Shown: piece after piece, positions 8,175 to 16,322 of the stretch
Numbering within the stretch: position 1 is the stretch's first letter
How the letters are laid out: every line of letters starts with the position of its first letter
Assembly (NCBI GenBank): GCA_934133175.1
Contig: CAKPAX010000002.1
Coordinates: 1-64,000 of the forward strand
DNA from: an uncultured Clostridia bacterium
GTDB lineage: Bacteria; Bacillota; Clostridia; TANB77; CAG-508
DNA: 64,000 nucleotides
Reading direction: 5' to 3'
Notes under the pieces: model-generated
Told to the model about the DNA's origin: nothing
Seen by the model: the letters and a program-made list of their open reading frames with translations, nothing else
The model's database searches: none
Program-made: the position numbers and the translations under genes

Positions 8175-8777
8175 TTATTTATTCATTTCAAAAACTTGAA
8201 TTTTATGTGTTGCAAGTCCAGTAACCGCTTCCACTGCAGAAATAATATTAGCTTTTATGCCACTATTAGAAGCTCCTTCTGCTGTGATAATTGCCCCTTC
8301 TATTTTGGGATTTATTATTTTTTCAGTAACAGGTGTTTTATTACCACTTTCATCATTATATACAACTTCTTTTTGAGTATCTGTTTGCTGTATAGTTCTT
8401 ACTCCACCTGATGTATCTGTTTCTTCTGTTGAACTTTGTTTTGTATTTTCGTTATACATAGCAACAACCTGACTGGTTTCAGAATAATTAACAAAAACCT
8501 TTACATTTCCTACACCATCTATACTTTTTAAAATCTTTTCTAATCTTCCTTCTAAGTCACTATTATTAGTACTAGTTGTCTCTTCAGAAGTTGCTAGTTG
8601 TTTATTAGTAGTGTTTGGCTTGCTACTCTCTTCGTCATTTTTGTCAGTCCATATGTAATTTATTGCAATTATTGTAACTATAAGTATAATTATTAATACT
8701 ACCAGGTTTTCAATTTTTTTCTTGTTATTATCTTCTTTATTAAATTTAAAAATATCTTTAATTTTATCTATAAACAT
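8175..8777 (-). CDS. spoIIIAG: stage III sporulation protein AG
   Basis: SpoIIIAG forms a large oligomeric ring in the mother-cell membrane surrounding the forespore, part of the SpoIIIA-SpoIIQ complex. Residues about 25-43 form a single membrane helix (NLVVLIIILIVTIIAINYI). The extracytoplasmic part carries a ring-building motif region (LEKILKSIDGVGNVKVFVNY) and the conserved PKIEGAIITAEGASN segment. The 200-residue length is normal. It lies 9 bases after spoIIIAF and 13 before spoIIIAH. Confidence 0.93.
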   Translation of the reverse strand: MFIDKIKDIFKFNKEDNNKKKIENLVVLIIILIVTIIAINYIWTDKNDEESSKPNTTNKQLATSEETTSTNNSDLEGRLEKILKSIDGVGNVKVFVNYSETSQVVAMYNENTKQSSTEETDTSGGVRTIQQTDTQKEVVYNDESGNKTPVTEKIINPKIEGAIITAEGASNSGIKANIISAVEAVTGLATHKIQVFEMNK

Positions 8778-8786
8778 ATTTCCTCC

Positions 8787-9404
8787 TTAATCATTTGTAA
8801 TATCTATTTTTTTTATATCTAATTGGTAGTAATCACTTAAAGTTTTTCTTAATTCTGCTATTTCTATTTTAGAAGCTTCATTATCTTTTTTTTCTTCATT
8901 TGAGTCAGAACTTAATATTTTATCTAATCCTACTTTTATTTCTACTTTTTCTATAGAATTAACACTACTATTTTTATCATTAGTAGAATTTAATTTTGAT
9001 ACCTTAAGTTTTATTTTATTAATTCCTTTATTTGATGAATTTTCGTTTAACACAGCATCTATCTTACAACTAGTAACATTATATCCTTTTTCTTTTACTT
9101 TATTTTTTAAATCTTTTTCAAGTTCTTCTATATATAATTGTTCAAGTCTTTTATCCATCGACTCTTGATTTACTTCTACGCCACTACTTGTTGTAGATGC
9201 ATATTTTTCTATATTAAATTCTTCAAAATTAAAATAATTATTATTTTTAATAACTGGTGAAATTATATTAAACAATATATACATTCCAATTATCATTTTT
9301 ATGTACTTTTTATTTTTGTTTTCGGGCAAAATCATTTCTATAATACTTGCAATTATAACTGCAACAATTACTTGTTCTGCCCATGACCTTATAAAACTAA
9401 TCAT
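8787..9404 (-). CDS. spoIIIAF: stage III sporulation protein AF
   Basis: This is a membrane component of the spoIIIA secretion-like complex. Two N-terminal membrane helices (about residues 10-25 and 34-52, the second IKMIIGMYILFNIISPVI) precede a soluble domain of about 150 residues that in the family has a ring-building-like fold. The start MISFIRSWAEQVIVAVIIASI is typical. Order and spacing within the cluster (between AE and AG) support the call more than any single motif. Confidence 0.9.
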   Translation of the reverse strand: MISFIRSWAEQVIVAVIIASIIEMILPENKNKKYIKMIIGMYILFNIISPVIKNNNYFNFEEFNIEKYASTTSSGVEVNQESMDKRLEQLYIEELEKDLKNKVKEKGYNVTSCKIDAVLNENSSNKGINKIKLKVSKLNSTNDKNSSVNSIEKVEIKVGLDKILSSDSNEEKKDNEASKIEIAELRKTLSDYYQLDIKKIDITND

Positions 9405-9418
9405 AACAATCCTCTTAT

Positions 9419-10561
9419 TTATCTATACATCATTCCACTATTAGATATTTTAATTACCAATGTTATACCTATAATCAACATTACAGATAAAGAACATAAG
9501 ATTCCCAATAAAACTTTAAATATTCCTCCCATTTCTGATAATAACTTTACTATTTTTTCATCAGCAATAGGTTGTATTATACTTGCTGATAAATTATATG
9601 CAATTGTTATAACTCCAAGTTTTATTATTGGAACTATACATATCCCTATTATTACAATAACTCCAACAATTCCTACAGCATTTTTTAAAACAAGCCCACA
9701 TCCTAAAACAGTGTCTACTGCATCTCCTAATATTTTACCTACTACAGGTATCATAGTAGAAACGGCAGCTTTTGTAGTTTTTGCCGTTATACCATCTACG
9801 CTACTACTTAATGTTCCTTCTAACGAAATTACACCAACAAATACTGTTAAAATTATTCCTAAAAACCATATTACACTCGATTTTAAAAAACTGGATATTT
9901 TATCCATTTGTATTTTATTAGATATTTTTGATATTATTGAAAATACAGTTATTATTAACATTAATGGAATTAAAATACTTTGAATCATATTACCAACAAA
10001 ATTTATCATAAATAAAATAAATGGTTCTAAAATTCCACTTGTTGTAATACTTCCTGTATATACCATTAAAGTAATCAATATAGGTACTAACATATTCATA
10101 AAAGCAACCAAGTTTTGTGATGTTTCTTTTACAGTTTGAATAATTGAATTAAAATTAGACATTATAACTGTAACTATTAAAATATATTGAACATAATAAA
10201 TTATTTCAGATATATTATTATTTTCCAAACTATCACTAATAGCTTTTAATACACTATGTATTACTATAATTACTAAAATACTAATTAAAGTCTTAACACT
10301 AGATCTTACTTCTGTTCCAAATAGTTTAATAACTTTTTTTATTAAAACATTATTGTCTACATTTCCTTGAATTGCATTATTCATTAATTCGGACATGTCT
10401 ATATCTTCTAAGAAATCACCTTTATATTTTTGTGATTCTTTTATAAAATCTGATATTCCAAACGTTTCTTTTTGTTCTTCTATTGTTTCATCTGTTTTCG
10501 CATATGAACAATTAGAAATCATCATACATATTAAAAATAAAACAATACATATCTTTTTCAT
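9419..10561 (-). CDS. spoIIIAE: stage III sporulation protein AE
   Basis: This polytopic mother-cell membrane protein is part of the spoIIIA channel. The protein begins with a signal peptide (MKKICIVLFLICMMISNCSYA), then a soluble segment, then about seven or eight membrane helices. Conserved family features include AVSTMIPVVGKILGDAVDTVLGC and QPIADEKIVKLLSEMGG. Length 380 is normal. It lies 14 bases upstream of spoIIIAF and downstream of spoIIIAD. Confidence 0.93.
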   Translation of the reverse strand: MKKICIVLFLICMMISNCSYAKTDETIEEQKETFGISDFIKESQKYKGDFLEDIDMSELMNNAIQGNVDNNVLIKKVIKLFGTEVRSSVKTLISILVIIVIHSVLKAISDSLENNNISEIIYYVQYILIVTVIMSNFNSIIQTVKETSQNLVAFMNMLVPILITLMVYTGSITTSGILEPFILFMINFVGNMIQSILIPLMLIITVFSIISKISNKIQMDKISSFLKSSVIWFLGIILTVFVGVISLEGTLSSSVDGITAKTTKAAVSTMIPVVGKILGDAVDTVLGCGLVLKNAVGIVGVIVIIGICIVPIIKLGVITIAYNLSASIIQPIADEKIVKLLSEMGGIFKVLLGILCSLSVMLIIGITLVIKISNSGMMYR

Positions 10562-10574
10562 TTGTGCTCCTTTT

Positions 10575-10961
10575 TTAAGGAAGAATATCTATAACAATTT
10601 CTAACAAATTAGATATTATAGGTATAGATATTGATATTATAATTATTTTACTTCCTATTTCTATTTTGCTGGCAATTGCACTTTCTCCTGAATCTTTACA
10701 AATACTTACGGCAAACTCTGTTAAAAATGCTATTCCTGTTATTTTTAATAATATTCCTAAAAAATTGTTGTTAATAGATGCTTTACTAGATATAGATTGA
10801 AGCAATTGAACTATGTTTGTAAGCTTGTCTATTATTAAAGTTAATATCAAAATTCCAGCTATTAATGATATATAAATTGCAAATTCTGGCTTATATTGCT
10901 TTGTTATAATTATTAATATTAATGAAATAATTCCTATTCCGATTATTTTTATAACATCCAT
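10575..10961 (-). CDS. spoIIIAD: stage III sporulation protein AD
   Basis: A 128-residue polytopic membrane protein with about four hydrophobic helices, beginning MDVIKIIGIGIISLILIIIT. The AFLTEFAVSICKDSGESAIASKIEI segment is characteristic of the SpoIIIAC/AD family. It acts with SpoIIIAC in the mother-cell membrane complex around the engulfed forespore. Position between AC and AE confirms the identity. Confidence 0.92.
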   Translation of the reverse strand: MDVIKIIGIGIISLILIIITKQYKPEFAIYISLIAGILILTLIIDKLTNIVQLLQSISSKASINNNFLGILLKITGIAFLTEFAVSICKDSGESAIASKIEIGSKIIIISISIPIISNLLEIVIDILP

Positions 10962-10983
10962 TTTTACCTCACTATTATAAAAA

Positions 10984-11184
10984 TTACAAATTAAAAATAG
11001 TTCTTACAGTATCAAATAATGTACTTATTTCTTTTATAACCATTGTAAGCACAATAACTAATCCTGCAAGTGTTGTCATCATAGCTTGATCTTCTCTTCC
11101 CGCTCTTACTAGAACTTGATGAAGTACAGCTACTAATATACCAATTGCTGCTATTTTAAATAATAAATCAATATTCATTTTCAT
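10984..11184 (-). CDS. spoIIIAC: stage III sporulation protein AC
   Basis: A 66-residue protein with two membrane helices flanking a conserved polar hinge VLVRAGREDQAMMTTLAG, the signature of SpoIIIAC. It is a small membrane subunit of the SpoIIIA complex. It starts 4 bases after the end of spoIIIAB and is followed closely by spoIIIAD. Confidence 0.92.
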   Translation of the reverse strand: MKMNIDLLFKIAAIGILVAVLHQVLVRAGREDQAMMTTLAGLVIVLTMVIKEISTLFDTVRTIFNL

Positions 11185-11188
11185 CCCC

Positions 11189-11707
11189 CTAAATTAATAT
11201 TATTACTATTGCTAGTCCAACAACTGTACCTAAAGTTTTATATAGTTTTTCATTTTTTTCCTTTTCTTTTTCTGCTTTTTCTATTTGTGTATCTATAAAT
11301 GAACTTGTAAGTTTTATTTCGCTTATTTGACCTTCTACATCTGTTTTTCCTAGAAGTTTACTAAAGTTTTTTATTATACTTATATCTTCAGAATTTAAAT
11401 TTAATTTACATTCTTCTATTGCATCATTCCAGGCTTCTTGTGTTTCCATTTTTCGTAAATTTGATTTTGTTTTTTTAAATATATTTGCAACATTTTCTAT
11501 TAAGTTTTCTGACATTTGGTCAAAAATCTCTTGTAATGGCTCATATGTAAATTTTATTTTGTTTTCTAATATATTTAAAGCATTTCTAAATTCTCTAAGT
11601 TCTATTACTCTATCCTTATATTTTTTTGATACTAATAATCCTATCCCTGTTGAAGCGCATAATATTACTATTAATATAAAATATTTAATCATTAGCATAG
11701 CTTTCAC
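11189..11707 (-). CDS. spoIIIAB: stage III sporulation protein AB
   Basis: A 172-residue protein with a membrane helix at each end (residues about 8-26 and 155-172) and a helical soluble centre with the LGKTDVEGQISEI motif typical of SpoIIIAB. The fold is related to GspF-type secretion subunits. The AAGGTGAAAG ribosome site precedes the start. Unusually, a hairpin at 11763-11800 separates it from spoIIIAA, so AB-AH may be made partly from a separate promoter. Confidence 0.9.
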   Translation of the reverse strand: MKAMLMIKYFILIVILCASTGIGLLVSKKYKDRVIELREFRNALNILENKIKFTYEPLQEIFDQMSENLIENVANIFKKTKSNLRKMETQEAWNDAIEECKLNLNSEDISIIKNFSKLLGKTDVEGQISEIKLTSSFIDTQIEKAEKEKEKNEKLYKTLGTVVGLAIVIILI

Positions 11708-11762
11708 CTTGTCCTTTGTTTTTTGTTTCTATATTATATTCATGGCATATATCTTTTAGAAC

Positions 11763-11800
11763 AAAAATAAGAAATATATTAATATACATTTCTTATTTTT
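11763..11800 (-). terminator. terminator-like hairpin between spoIIIAA and spoIIIAB
   Basis: Thirteen-base arms AAAAATAAGAAAT and ATTTCTTATTTTT flank a 12-base loop and overlap the spoIIIAA stop codon. The minus strand continues with a T-rich tail. The stem is almost all A-U, so termination may be partial. Confidence 0.6.
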
Positions 11801-12744
11801 CTATTATTTGAGTATATTCTTTTGTTTCTTTATTTAAAGAATACACTTTATCTATATTTCCTTTTTTTACTGTATCTAAAAATATTAATCTTTCAAAAAT
11901 GTTTTTTCTTATTAATTCTGATATTGCAGGATTTAAATTTATTTCTTCTAAATTACCACCATGTGCTGTAAAAATTCCTTTTATACCACAACAAACAGCA
12001 TAATTTATTGCTTCTACATCTTCAACGCTTCCAATTTCATCACAAGTAATTATTTGTGGTGACATAGATCTTATTAACATATTCATACCTTTAGATTTAG
12101 AAACATTATCAATTACATCTGTTCTTATTCCAACATCATTTTGTGGATTTCCTTTGTACATTGCTGCAATTTCTCCTCTTTCATCTACTAAACCAATTGT
12201 TTTACCGTTTAAAATTTATTTCTTTTATTCCATTACTTATTGTTCTTATCAAATCTCTTAATATTGTAGTCTTTCCGCATCCTGGCGGAGATATAATTAA
12301 TGTGTTATATATATTATTTTTTTCAATATTTATAACATATCTTAATAATTTTTTACTGCAATCTATTTTTTGCCTTGCTATTCTAAAATTTAGGCTAGAA
12401 ATATAATTTATATTTACTATTTTTTGTTCTTCCATAACAACATTTCCGGTTAATCCTATTCTGTGTCCACCTTTTATTGTTATAAATCCTTCGCATATTT
12501 GTTTTCTGTACGAATATACAGAATTTTCACATATTTTTTCAAATATTTCTATTATTTCTTTTTCAGATACAATATATTTCAAAATTATATTATTTTGCTC
12601 TACTTTAATTATTATTGGTTTATTATTTCTTATCCTTATTTCTTCTATTTGATCATATAATTCTTCATGCTCTGATAAAAGTTTATTTAATTCTAATTTT
12701 ATACTTTCTGGGAAGTATTCTAAAACTTGTTTTATTTCTTCCAA
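11793..12744 (-). CDS. spoIIIAA: stage III sporulation protein AA (ATPase), split by a +1 frameshift at CGG
   Basis: SpoIIIAA is the cytoplasmic secretion-type ATPase of the SpoIIIA complex. The first part (12202-12744, 180 codons) contains the P-loop SPPGCGKTTILRD at about residues 152-164 and ends EINFKR-stop. The second part begins in the +1 frame with GKTIGLVDERGEIAAMYKG and contains IITCDEIGSVEDVEA (Walker B) and FTAHG. The join is at the CGG codon 12207-12205, immediately followed by TAA. Dropping the C gives NFK-GKT and a continuous product of about 316 residues, the normal family length. Both halves are otherwise intact, which argues against old decay. The same lesion type occurs in gerW and in the M14 peptidase. 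Confidence 0.9.
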
Positions 12745-12810
12745 GTACTTGTCCTCCTATAACGAGTCTTGTTTTTTATATTAATAGGATATTCTTAAAA
12801 TTTTCCTATT

Positions 12811-12856
12811 ATACAAAAAGAAGCATATAATAAATATTATATGCTTCTTTTTGTAT
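12811..12856 (-). terminator. intrinsic terminator after yebC
   Basis: Arms of about 21 bases (ATACAAAAAGAAGCATATAA and complement) with a short loop lie between the yebC stop and spoIIIAA, followed by a T-rich tail on the minus strand. Confidence 0.8.
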
Positions 12857-12866
12857 TTTAGAACTA

Positions 12867-13586
12867 TTATTCTTCCCAATTGTGATATACATTCATAACA
12901 TCATCTAATTCTTCTAGTCTATCTATTAATCTTTCCATTTTTTCTTGTCCATTTTCATCTAATACAACTGTTGTTGTAGGAATCATTTGAACTTCTGCTT
13001 CTACAAATGATAATCCTTGTTCTTCTAATTTTTCTCTTACTTCAGAAAAATTACTTGGTTCTGTTGTTATTTCAAATATTTCATCATCTGATGTAATATC
13101 TTCTGCTCCTGCATCTAATGCAATCATCATTAATTCTTCTTCATCTAAAGAACAATTTTCTTTTTATATAACTATTACACCTTTTTTATTAAACATATAT
13201 GATACACATCCAGATGTTCCTAAGTTTCCTCCAGCTTTATCAAAAACATGTCTTACATCTGCTGCAGTTCTATTTTTATTATCTGTATTTGCTTCTACTA
13301 TAACTGCAACTCCATTTGGTCCATAACCTTCGTATACTATTTCTTCATAGTTTTCGTTACTTGTTGATGCTTTTTTTATTGCATTATTTATTGTATCATT
13401 TGGCATGTTTGCTGCTTTACATTTTGCTATTACTGCTTTTAATTTTGAATTTCCTGCTGGATCTGGTCCACCTTCTTTAGTTGCAATTAATAATTCTCTA
13501 CCTAGCTTTGTAAAAATTTTTCCTCTTGCTGCATCTGCTTTTCCTTTTTTTGCTTGAATGTTATGCCATTTGCTATGTCCTGACAT
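12867..13586 (-). pseudogene. yebC: YebC/PmpR-family protein with an in-frame TAA
   Basis: YebC/TACO1 proteins are cytoplasmic factors linked to translation of difficult motifs and to transcription control. The start chosen is 13586 ([20 protein letters not shown]), which has an AAGGAGGAAT site; the longer upstream frame is not needed. The protein reads normally to KKGVIVI, then meets TAA at 13166-13164. It then continues in the same frame with KENCSLDEEELMMIALDAGAED to the normal end YHNWEE. The family has Glu at the stop position, so a single GAA-to-TAA change explains it. Both halves are otherwise undamaged and restart at the Met-Met at 13130 is conceivable. Unlike the three split genes, no CGG is involved. 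Confidence 0.85.
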
Positions 13587-14126
13587 GTTAATTCCTCCTT
13601 TATTTATTTGTTTTATGGTCATTTTAAACCTGTATATATTGAATTTATTCACTTTTAACAAAAATTCATTTTTTATTGTAACATATTTTTTTATATTTGT
13701 GTAGTATTTTTATAAATATTTTTGTATTTTGCTATTATTATAAACTCTATCTTAAAATTTATTTTTGTACGTTTTGTTAGTCCTATTTTTTCTCCTCACC
13801 TATGAGTAGCCATAACTATTAATCTAGTTTTCTTAATTTTACCAAAATCTTTTTTGTTTTTCAACACTTAAGTAAAATTATATACTGTCCTATATATTCT
13901 CTACTTTTTATTAATTTTTATTTTTTGCTTGAAAGTTCATTTTCCTATTATTTTATCTGTCTAATTTTAATATTTAATTTATCGTCTTTGTAATTTTATT
14001 AATTTTTTCGGCTCTCAAACTTTCACTGTTTTTCTATAAAAAAACAGTAAGGATTTTATTTAAATCCTTACTGTCCGTCTTAAACTAAGTTGTTTTTAAA
14101 ATTGTTAATAGTGAAATAATTTATTA
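13587..14126. other. AT-rich intergenic region with a terminator
   Basis: About 540 bases without a supportable gene. It holds the ribosome site and presumed promoter area of yebC at its left end and the terminator of the secreted-protein gene at 14043-14074. The segment 13780-13870 is less monotonous (CTCCTCACCTATGAGTAGCC) but matches no RNA class I can name. Confidence 0.6.
14043..14074 (-). terminator. terminator of the secreted-protein gene
   Basis: Arms ACAGTAAGGATTT and its complement enclose a short loop; the minus-strand product ends in a run of T. It lies about 50 bases after the stop at 14127. Confidence 0.8.
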
Positions 14127-14555
14127 TTAATTTGCTTGACGAATATAAATCGTTCCAGTTCCAGTTTGACACCTTGCCTGAATTGTGTAAACGTCACTTC
14201 CACACCAGAAAGTCCTATTGCCTTGTCCAGGAACAGCACTACTTTCACTCCAGATTACTTTTCCATTTTTACCCAACATCCGAATATCTGTAGGAGAAAC
14301 AGTCCAGGAATTCGGTAAAAAAGTAGTGTTCATACATTTAATATACACATTACAATTAAACCCAGGAGAAGATGTTGCTATTGTTTTCCAAGAAGTATTT
14401 ATTACTGTACCACTTTTATAGGTAGCAGATTGAACAGATATCTCATCTTTTACTGAAGTATCTGCATCTGCTGCATATGCAACTGCACTTATATTAGTAA
14501 CTGATACCATAAACATTACAACTACTGCTAAGATCAAAGAGCAAAATTTCTTCAT
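14127..14555 (-). CDS. small secreted protein of unknown function
   Basis: This 142-residue protein has a clear signal peptide (MKKFCSLILAVVVMFMVSVT, cleavage probably after AVAYA near residue 28). A beta-rich mature part contains four Cys residues (FNCNVYIKC, FWCG, ARCQTG) that could form disulfides. The family is not recognised. The gene is a single unit with its own terminator. Its promoter (14676-14704) carries an operator matching the one upstream of the neighbouring Xre operon, so it probably belongs to that regulon. Composition is less AT-rich than its neighbours and one CGG arginine codon is present (DIRML), placing it in the orphan group. Confidence 0.75.
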   Translation of the reverse strand: MKKFCSLILAVVVMFMVSVTNISAVAYAADADTSVKDEISVQSATYKSGTVINTSWKTIATSSPGFNCNVYIKCMNTTFLPNSWTVSPTDIRMLGKNGKVIWSESSAVPGQGNRTFWCGSDVYTIQARCQTGTGTIYIRQAN

Positions 14556-14675
14556 AATACTAACATCCTTCTTTCTTTATTATTCATGAAAACAACTTAG
14601 AACAAAACTATTTTACATATTGATTATTTTATTTTAAATTATCAATAGTAAAACATTTTCATTAAAGACTTACAT

Positions 14676-14715
14676 AGTTTACTATATTTTCACGTTGATG
14701 TCAAGTAAACTTTAC
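14676..14715 (-). promoter_or_regulatory. promoter and Xre-type operator of the secreted-protein gene
   Basis: Reading the minus strand, GTAAAGTTTACTTGACA (14715-14699) contains TTGACA as the -35 element. A 17-base spacer leads to TAAACT at 14681-14676. The 17-mer differs by one base from the sequence at the Xre operon promoter (16226-16210), and it overlaps the -35 in the same register. Repression by the adjacent Xre protein is inferred. Confidence 0.65.
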
Positions 14716-14722
14716 ATTTTTG

Positions 14723-14950
14723 TTAATCAATAATTACTTTATTTGATTCTTTAATATGTATTTCTGTCTTTTTACCATCTATATTAATAATTTCCACACC
14801 TGAGTCCTCAAGTAGTTTTGTTTGCTCATATAAAGTATTAGCTGCTTGAAAATATCCATCTTTAAAATAATTAACTTTATATATTAAATATCCCAAAACA
14901 ATAACTAGTATAATAATTATTACTATTAATATTTTACATGTTTTACTCAT
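14723..14950 (-). CDS. small single-span membrane protein
   Basis: A 75-residue protein with one N-terminal membrane helix (about residues 5-24, CKILIVIIIILVIVLGYLIY) and a short extracytoplasmic tail containing EIINIDGKKTEIHIKES. The family is not recognised. It is the last gene of the four-gene Xre operon, 21 bases after the 220-residue membrane-anchored protein, with an AAGGGGGATAT ribosome site. It could be a partner or regulator of that protein. Confidence 0.65.
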   Translation of the reverse strand: MSKTCKILIVIIIILVIVLGYLIYKVNYFKDGYFQAANTLYEQTKLLEDSGVEIINIDGKKTEIHIKESNKVIID

Positions 14951-14971
14951 ATATCCCCCTTTCTTTTACTT

Positions 14972-15634
14972 TTAATTATTTAAAGTAAATTTATCTGGTA
15001 TTTGTAATAATGATTCATCTATAAAAGTAGAACTTATTTGAATTTCATATAAAGTTTTCTCATCTCCAGAAATTCCATCTTTTTGTTTAATATATTTTAA
15101 TTCATTTCCGTCATAATAAAATTCATAACCTTGCTCTGGAAATTTTTCATTAAATAATTTTGTATTATTTATAATTTTATAGGATTTTGTGTAATACTTA
15201 CTTTCACTAACTATTCTATTTAAATTTTCAATCCAATCTGTAATATCACTATTATCTGTAACTTCTCCAAAATCTGTATAAGTATTTAAATCATAATTAA
15301 GTTGATAAGTATGTAATTTTTTATTTTCTCTTATTGTTATATTCTTAATGTGAGTAGCTTTTATCTCTTCAGCTTGATTACTGTAGTCATATAACTCTAT
15401 AATTTGACAAGCTTTATTGCTATTTTTATTAGTACTAAATATCATTCTACCTTGCTTATCATTTTCTTTAAAATTTATATTCATAGTAACTACATCTTTA
15501 TTTATTAGTTCATAAAATAAATTAGAAGTTTTTGAATTATTGGCATTTTTAGATCTTATGAATATAATATAAACAATTGCTATCAAAACAATCAACACAA
15601 TTAGTACATTTCTAATATTTAAAAACTTTTTCAT
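14972..15634 (-). CDS. membrane-anchored extracytoplasmic protein
   Basis: A 220-residue protein with an N-terminal membrane helix (about residues 9-26, VLIVLIVLIAIVYIIFI) followed by a soluble domain. The pattern ELINKDVVTMNINFKEND, then KIINNTKLFNEKFPEQGYEFYYDGNELKYIK, resembles LolA/LppX-like lipoprotein folds in general character only, so the function is unknown. It sits in the Xre operon, 11 bases after the regulator gene, with an AGGGGGATTA ribosome site. Confidence 0.65.
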   Translation of the reverse strand: MKKFLNIRNVLIVLIVLIAIVYIIFIRSKNANNSKTSNLFYELINKDVVTMNINFKENDKQGRMIFSTNKNSNKACQIIELYDYSNQAEEIKATHIKNITIRENKKLHTYQLNYDLNTYTDFGEVTDNSDITDWIENLNRIVSESKYYTKSYKIINNTKLFNEKFPEQGYEFYYDGNELKYIKQKDGISGDEKTLYEIQISSTFIDESLLQIPDKFTLNN

Positions 15635-15645
15635 TTATAATCCCC

Positions 15646-15855
15646 CTAATCAAAATAAAACAAATCTTCAAATTTCTTATCTAATGCAATACAAAGCAAA
15701 TATGCTAACTTTGCACTTGGAAAATACGTGTATGTTTCGATAGAACTAATTGTTTGTCTTGAAACACCAACCTCTTTTGCCAATTCATCTTGCGATATTT
15801 TGCACTCTTTTCTAATTTCTCTCAATCTATTTTTTAAAATTAATGAATCCTTCAT
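15646..15855 (-). CDS. Xre-family (Cro/CI) transcriptional regulator
   Basis: A 69-residue protein consisting almost entirely of one HTH_3 domain: LREIRKECKISQDELAKEVGVSRQTISSIET, with the recognition helix VSRQTISSIE. It is of the short YozG-like type. It overlaps the upstream DUF6442-like gene by 29 bases and has a GAGGTGAG site. The operon promoter and the promoter of the neighbouring secreted protein share a 17-base operator overlapping the -35, so autorepression and control of that gene are likely. Confidence 0.88.
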   Translation of the reverse strand: MKDSLILKNRLREIRKECKISQDELAKEVGVSRQTISSIETYTYFPSAKLAYLLCIALDKKFEDLFYFD

Positions 15856-16162
15856 AACTCACCTCATTTAAAAAACTAATTAAAAATATTACTAATAATA
15901 CAAATACTATTAGTATTAAGATTAAAATCCTTTTATTTTTTATCTTAATATATTGATATATTTTTTGTATTAATATTTGTGATAAAACAAGAACAATCAA
16001 ATCACTAATTATGTAATTATTATTAATTATTCTAATAATTATAAAAAATAAGCATAATAATGGAATTATAATTGTACTGACCCCTAATGCTTTTGCCAAT
16101 ACATCGTATTCTCTTTCATCTGGTTCATTTTTAGCTTTAGATAAAATTTCTTTTTTATCCAT
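15827..16162 (-). CDS. DUF6442-like membrane protein paired with the Xre regulator
   Basis: A protein of about 111 residues starting MDKKEILSKAKNEPDEREYD. An in-frame GTG lies 9 bases upstream, but GAGGTG fits the 16162 ATG. A charged N-terminus precedes three membrane helices (about residues 28-45, 50-65 and 75-97). Small membrane proteins of this pattern are commonly encoded directly upstream of YozG-type Xre regulators and may act as sensors or anti-regulators. The coding overlap with the Xre gene suggests translational coupling. Confidence 0.75.
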   Translation of the reverse strand: MDKKEILSKAKNEPDEREYDVLAKALGVSTIIIPLLCLFFIIIRIINNNYIISDLIVLVLSQILIQKIYQYIKIKNKRILILILIVFVLLVIFLISFLNEVSYEGFINFKK

Positions 16163-16186
16163 AAAATTCACCTCTTTTATAAATAT

Positions 16187-16226
16187 ATAATATCCTAAGT
16201 TTTATTTTTTGTCAAGTATACTTTAC
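16187..16226 (-). promoter_or_regulatory. promoter and operator of the Xre operon
   Basis: On the minus strand GTAAAGTATACTTGACA (16226-16210) contains a near-perfect palindrome (AAGTATACTT core) overlapping the TTGACA -35. A 17-base spacer leads to TATTAT at 16192-16187. The arrangement is identical at 14676-14715. Confidence 0.7.
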
Positions 16227-16322
16227 AAAAACTTATAATCATCTGTTTTTGACATAAAATGAATAAAGAAAGAAATATTTCATTTCTCTCTTTATTTTCC
16301 TTATTTATATTTTAATTTCAAA

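Noticed and set aside
12206..12213. TTTAAAC, a classical -1 slippery heptamer, at the spoIIIAA break
   Set aside because: The needed shift is +1, not -1, and the heptamer is not in the zero-frame phasing required. It is also absent from the other two break sites.
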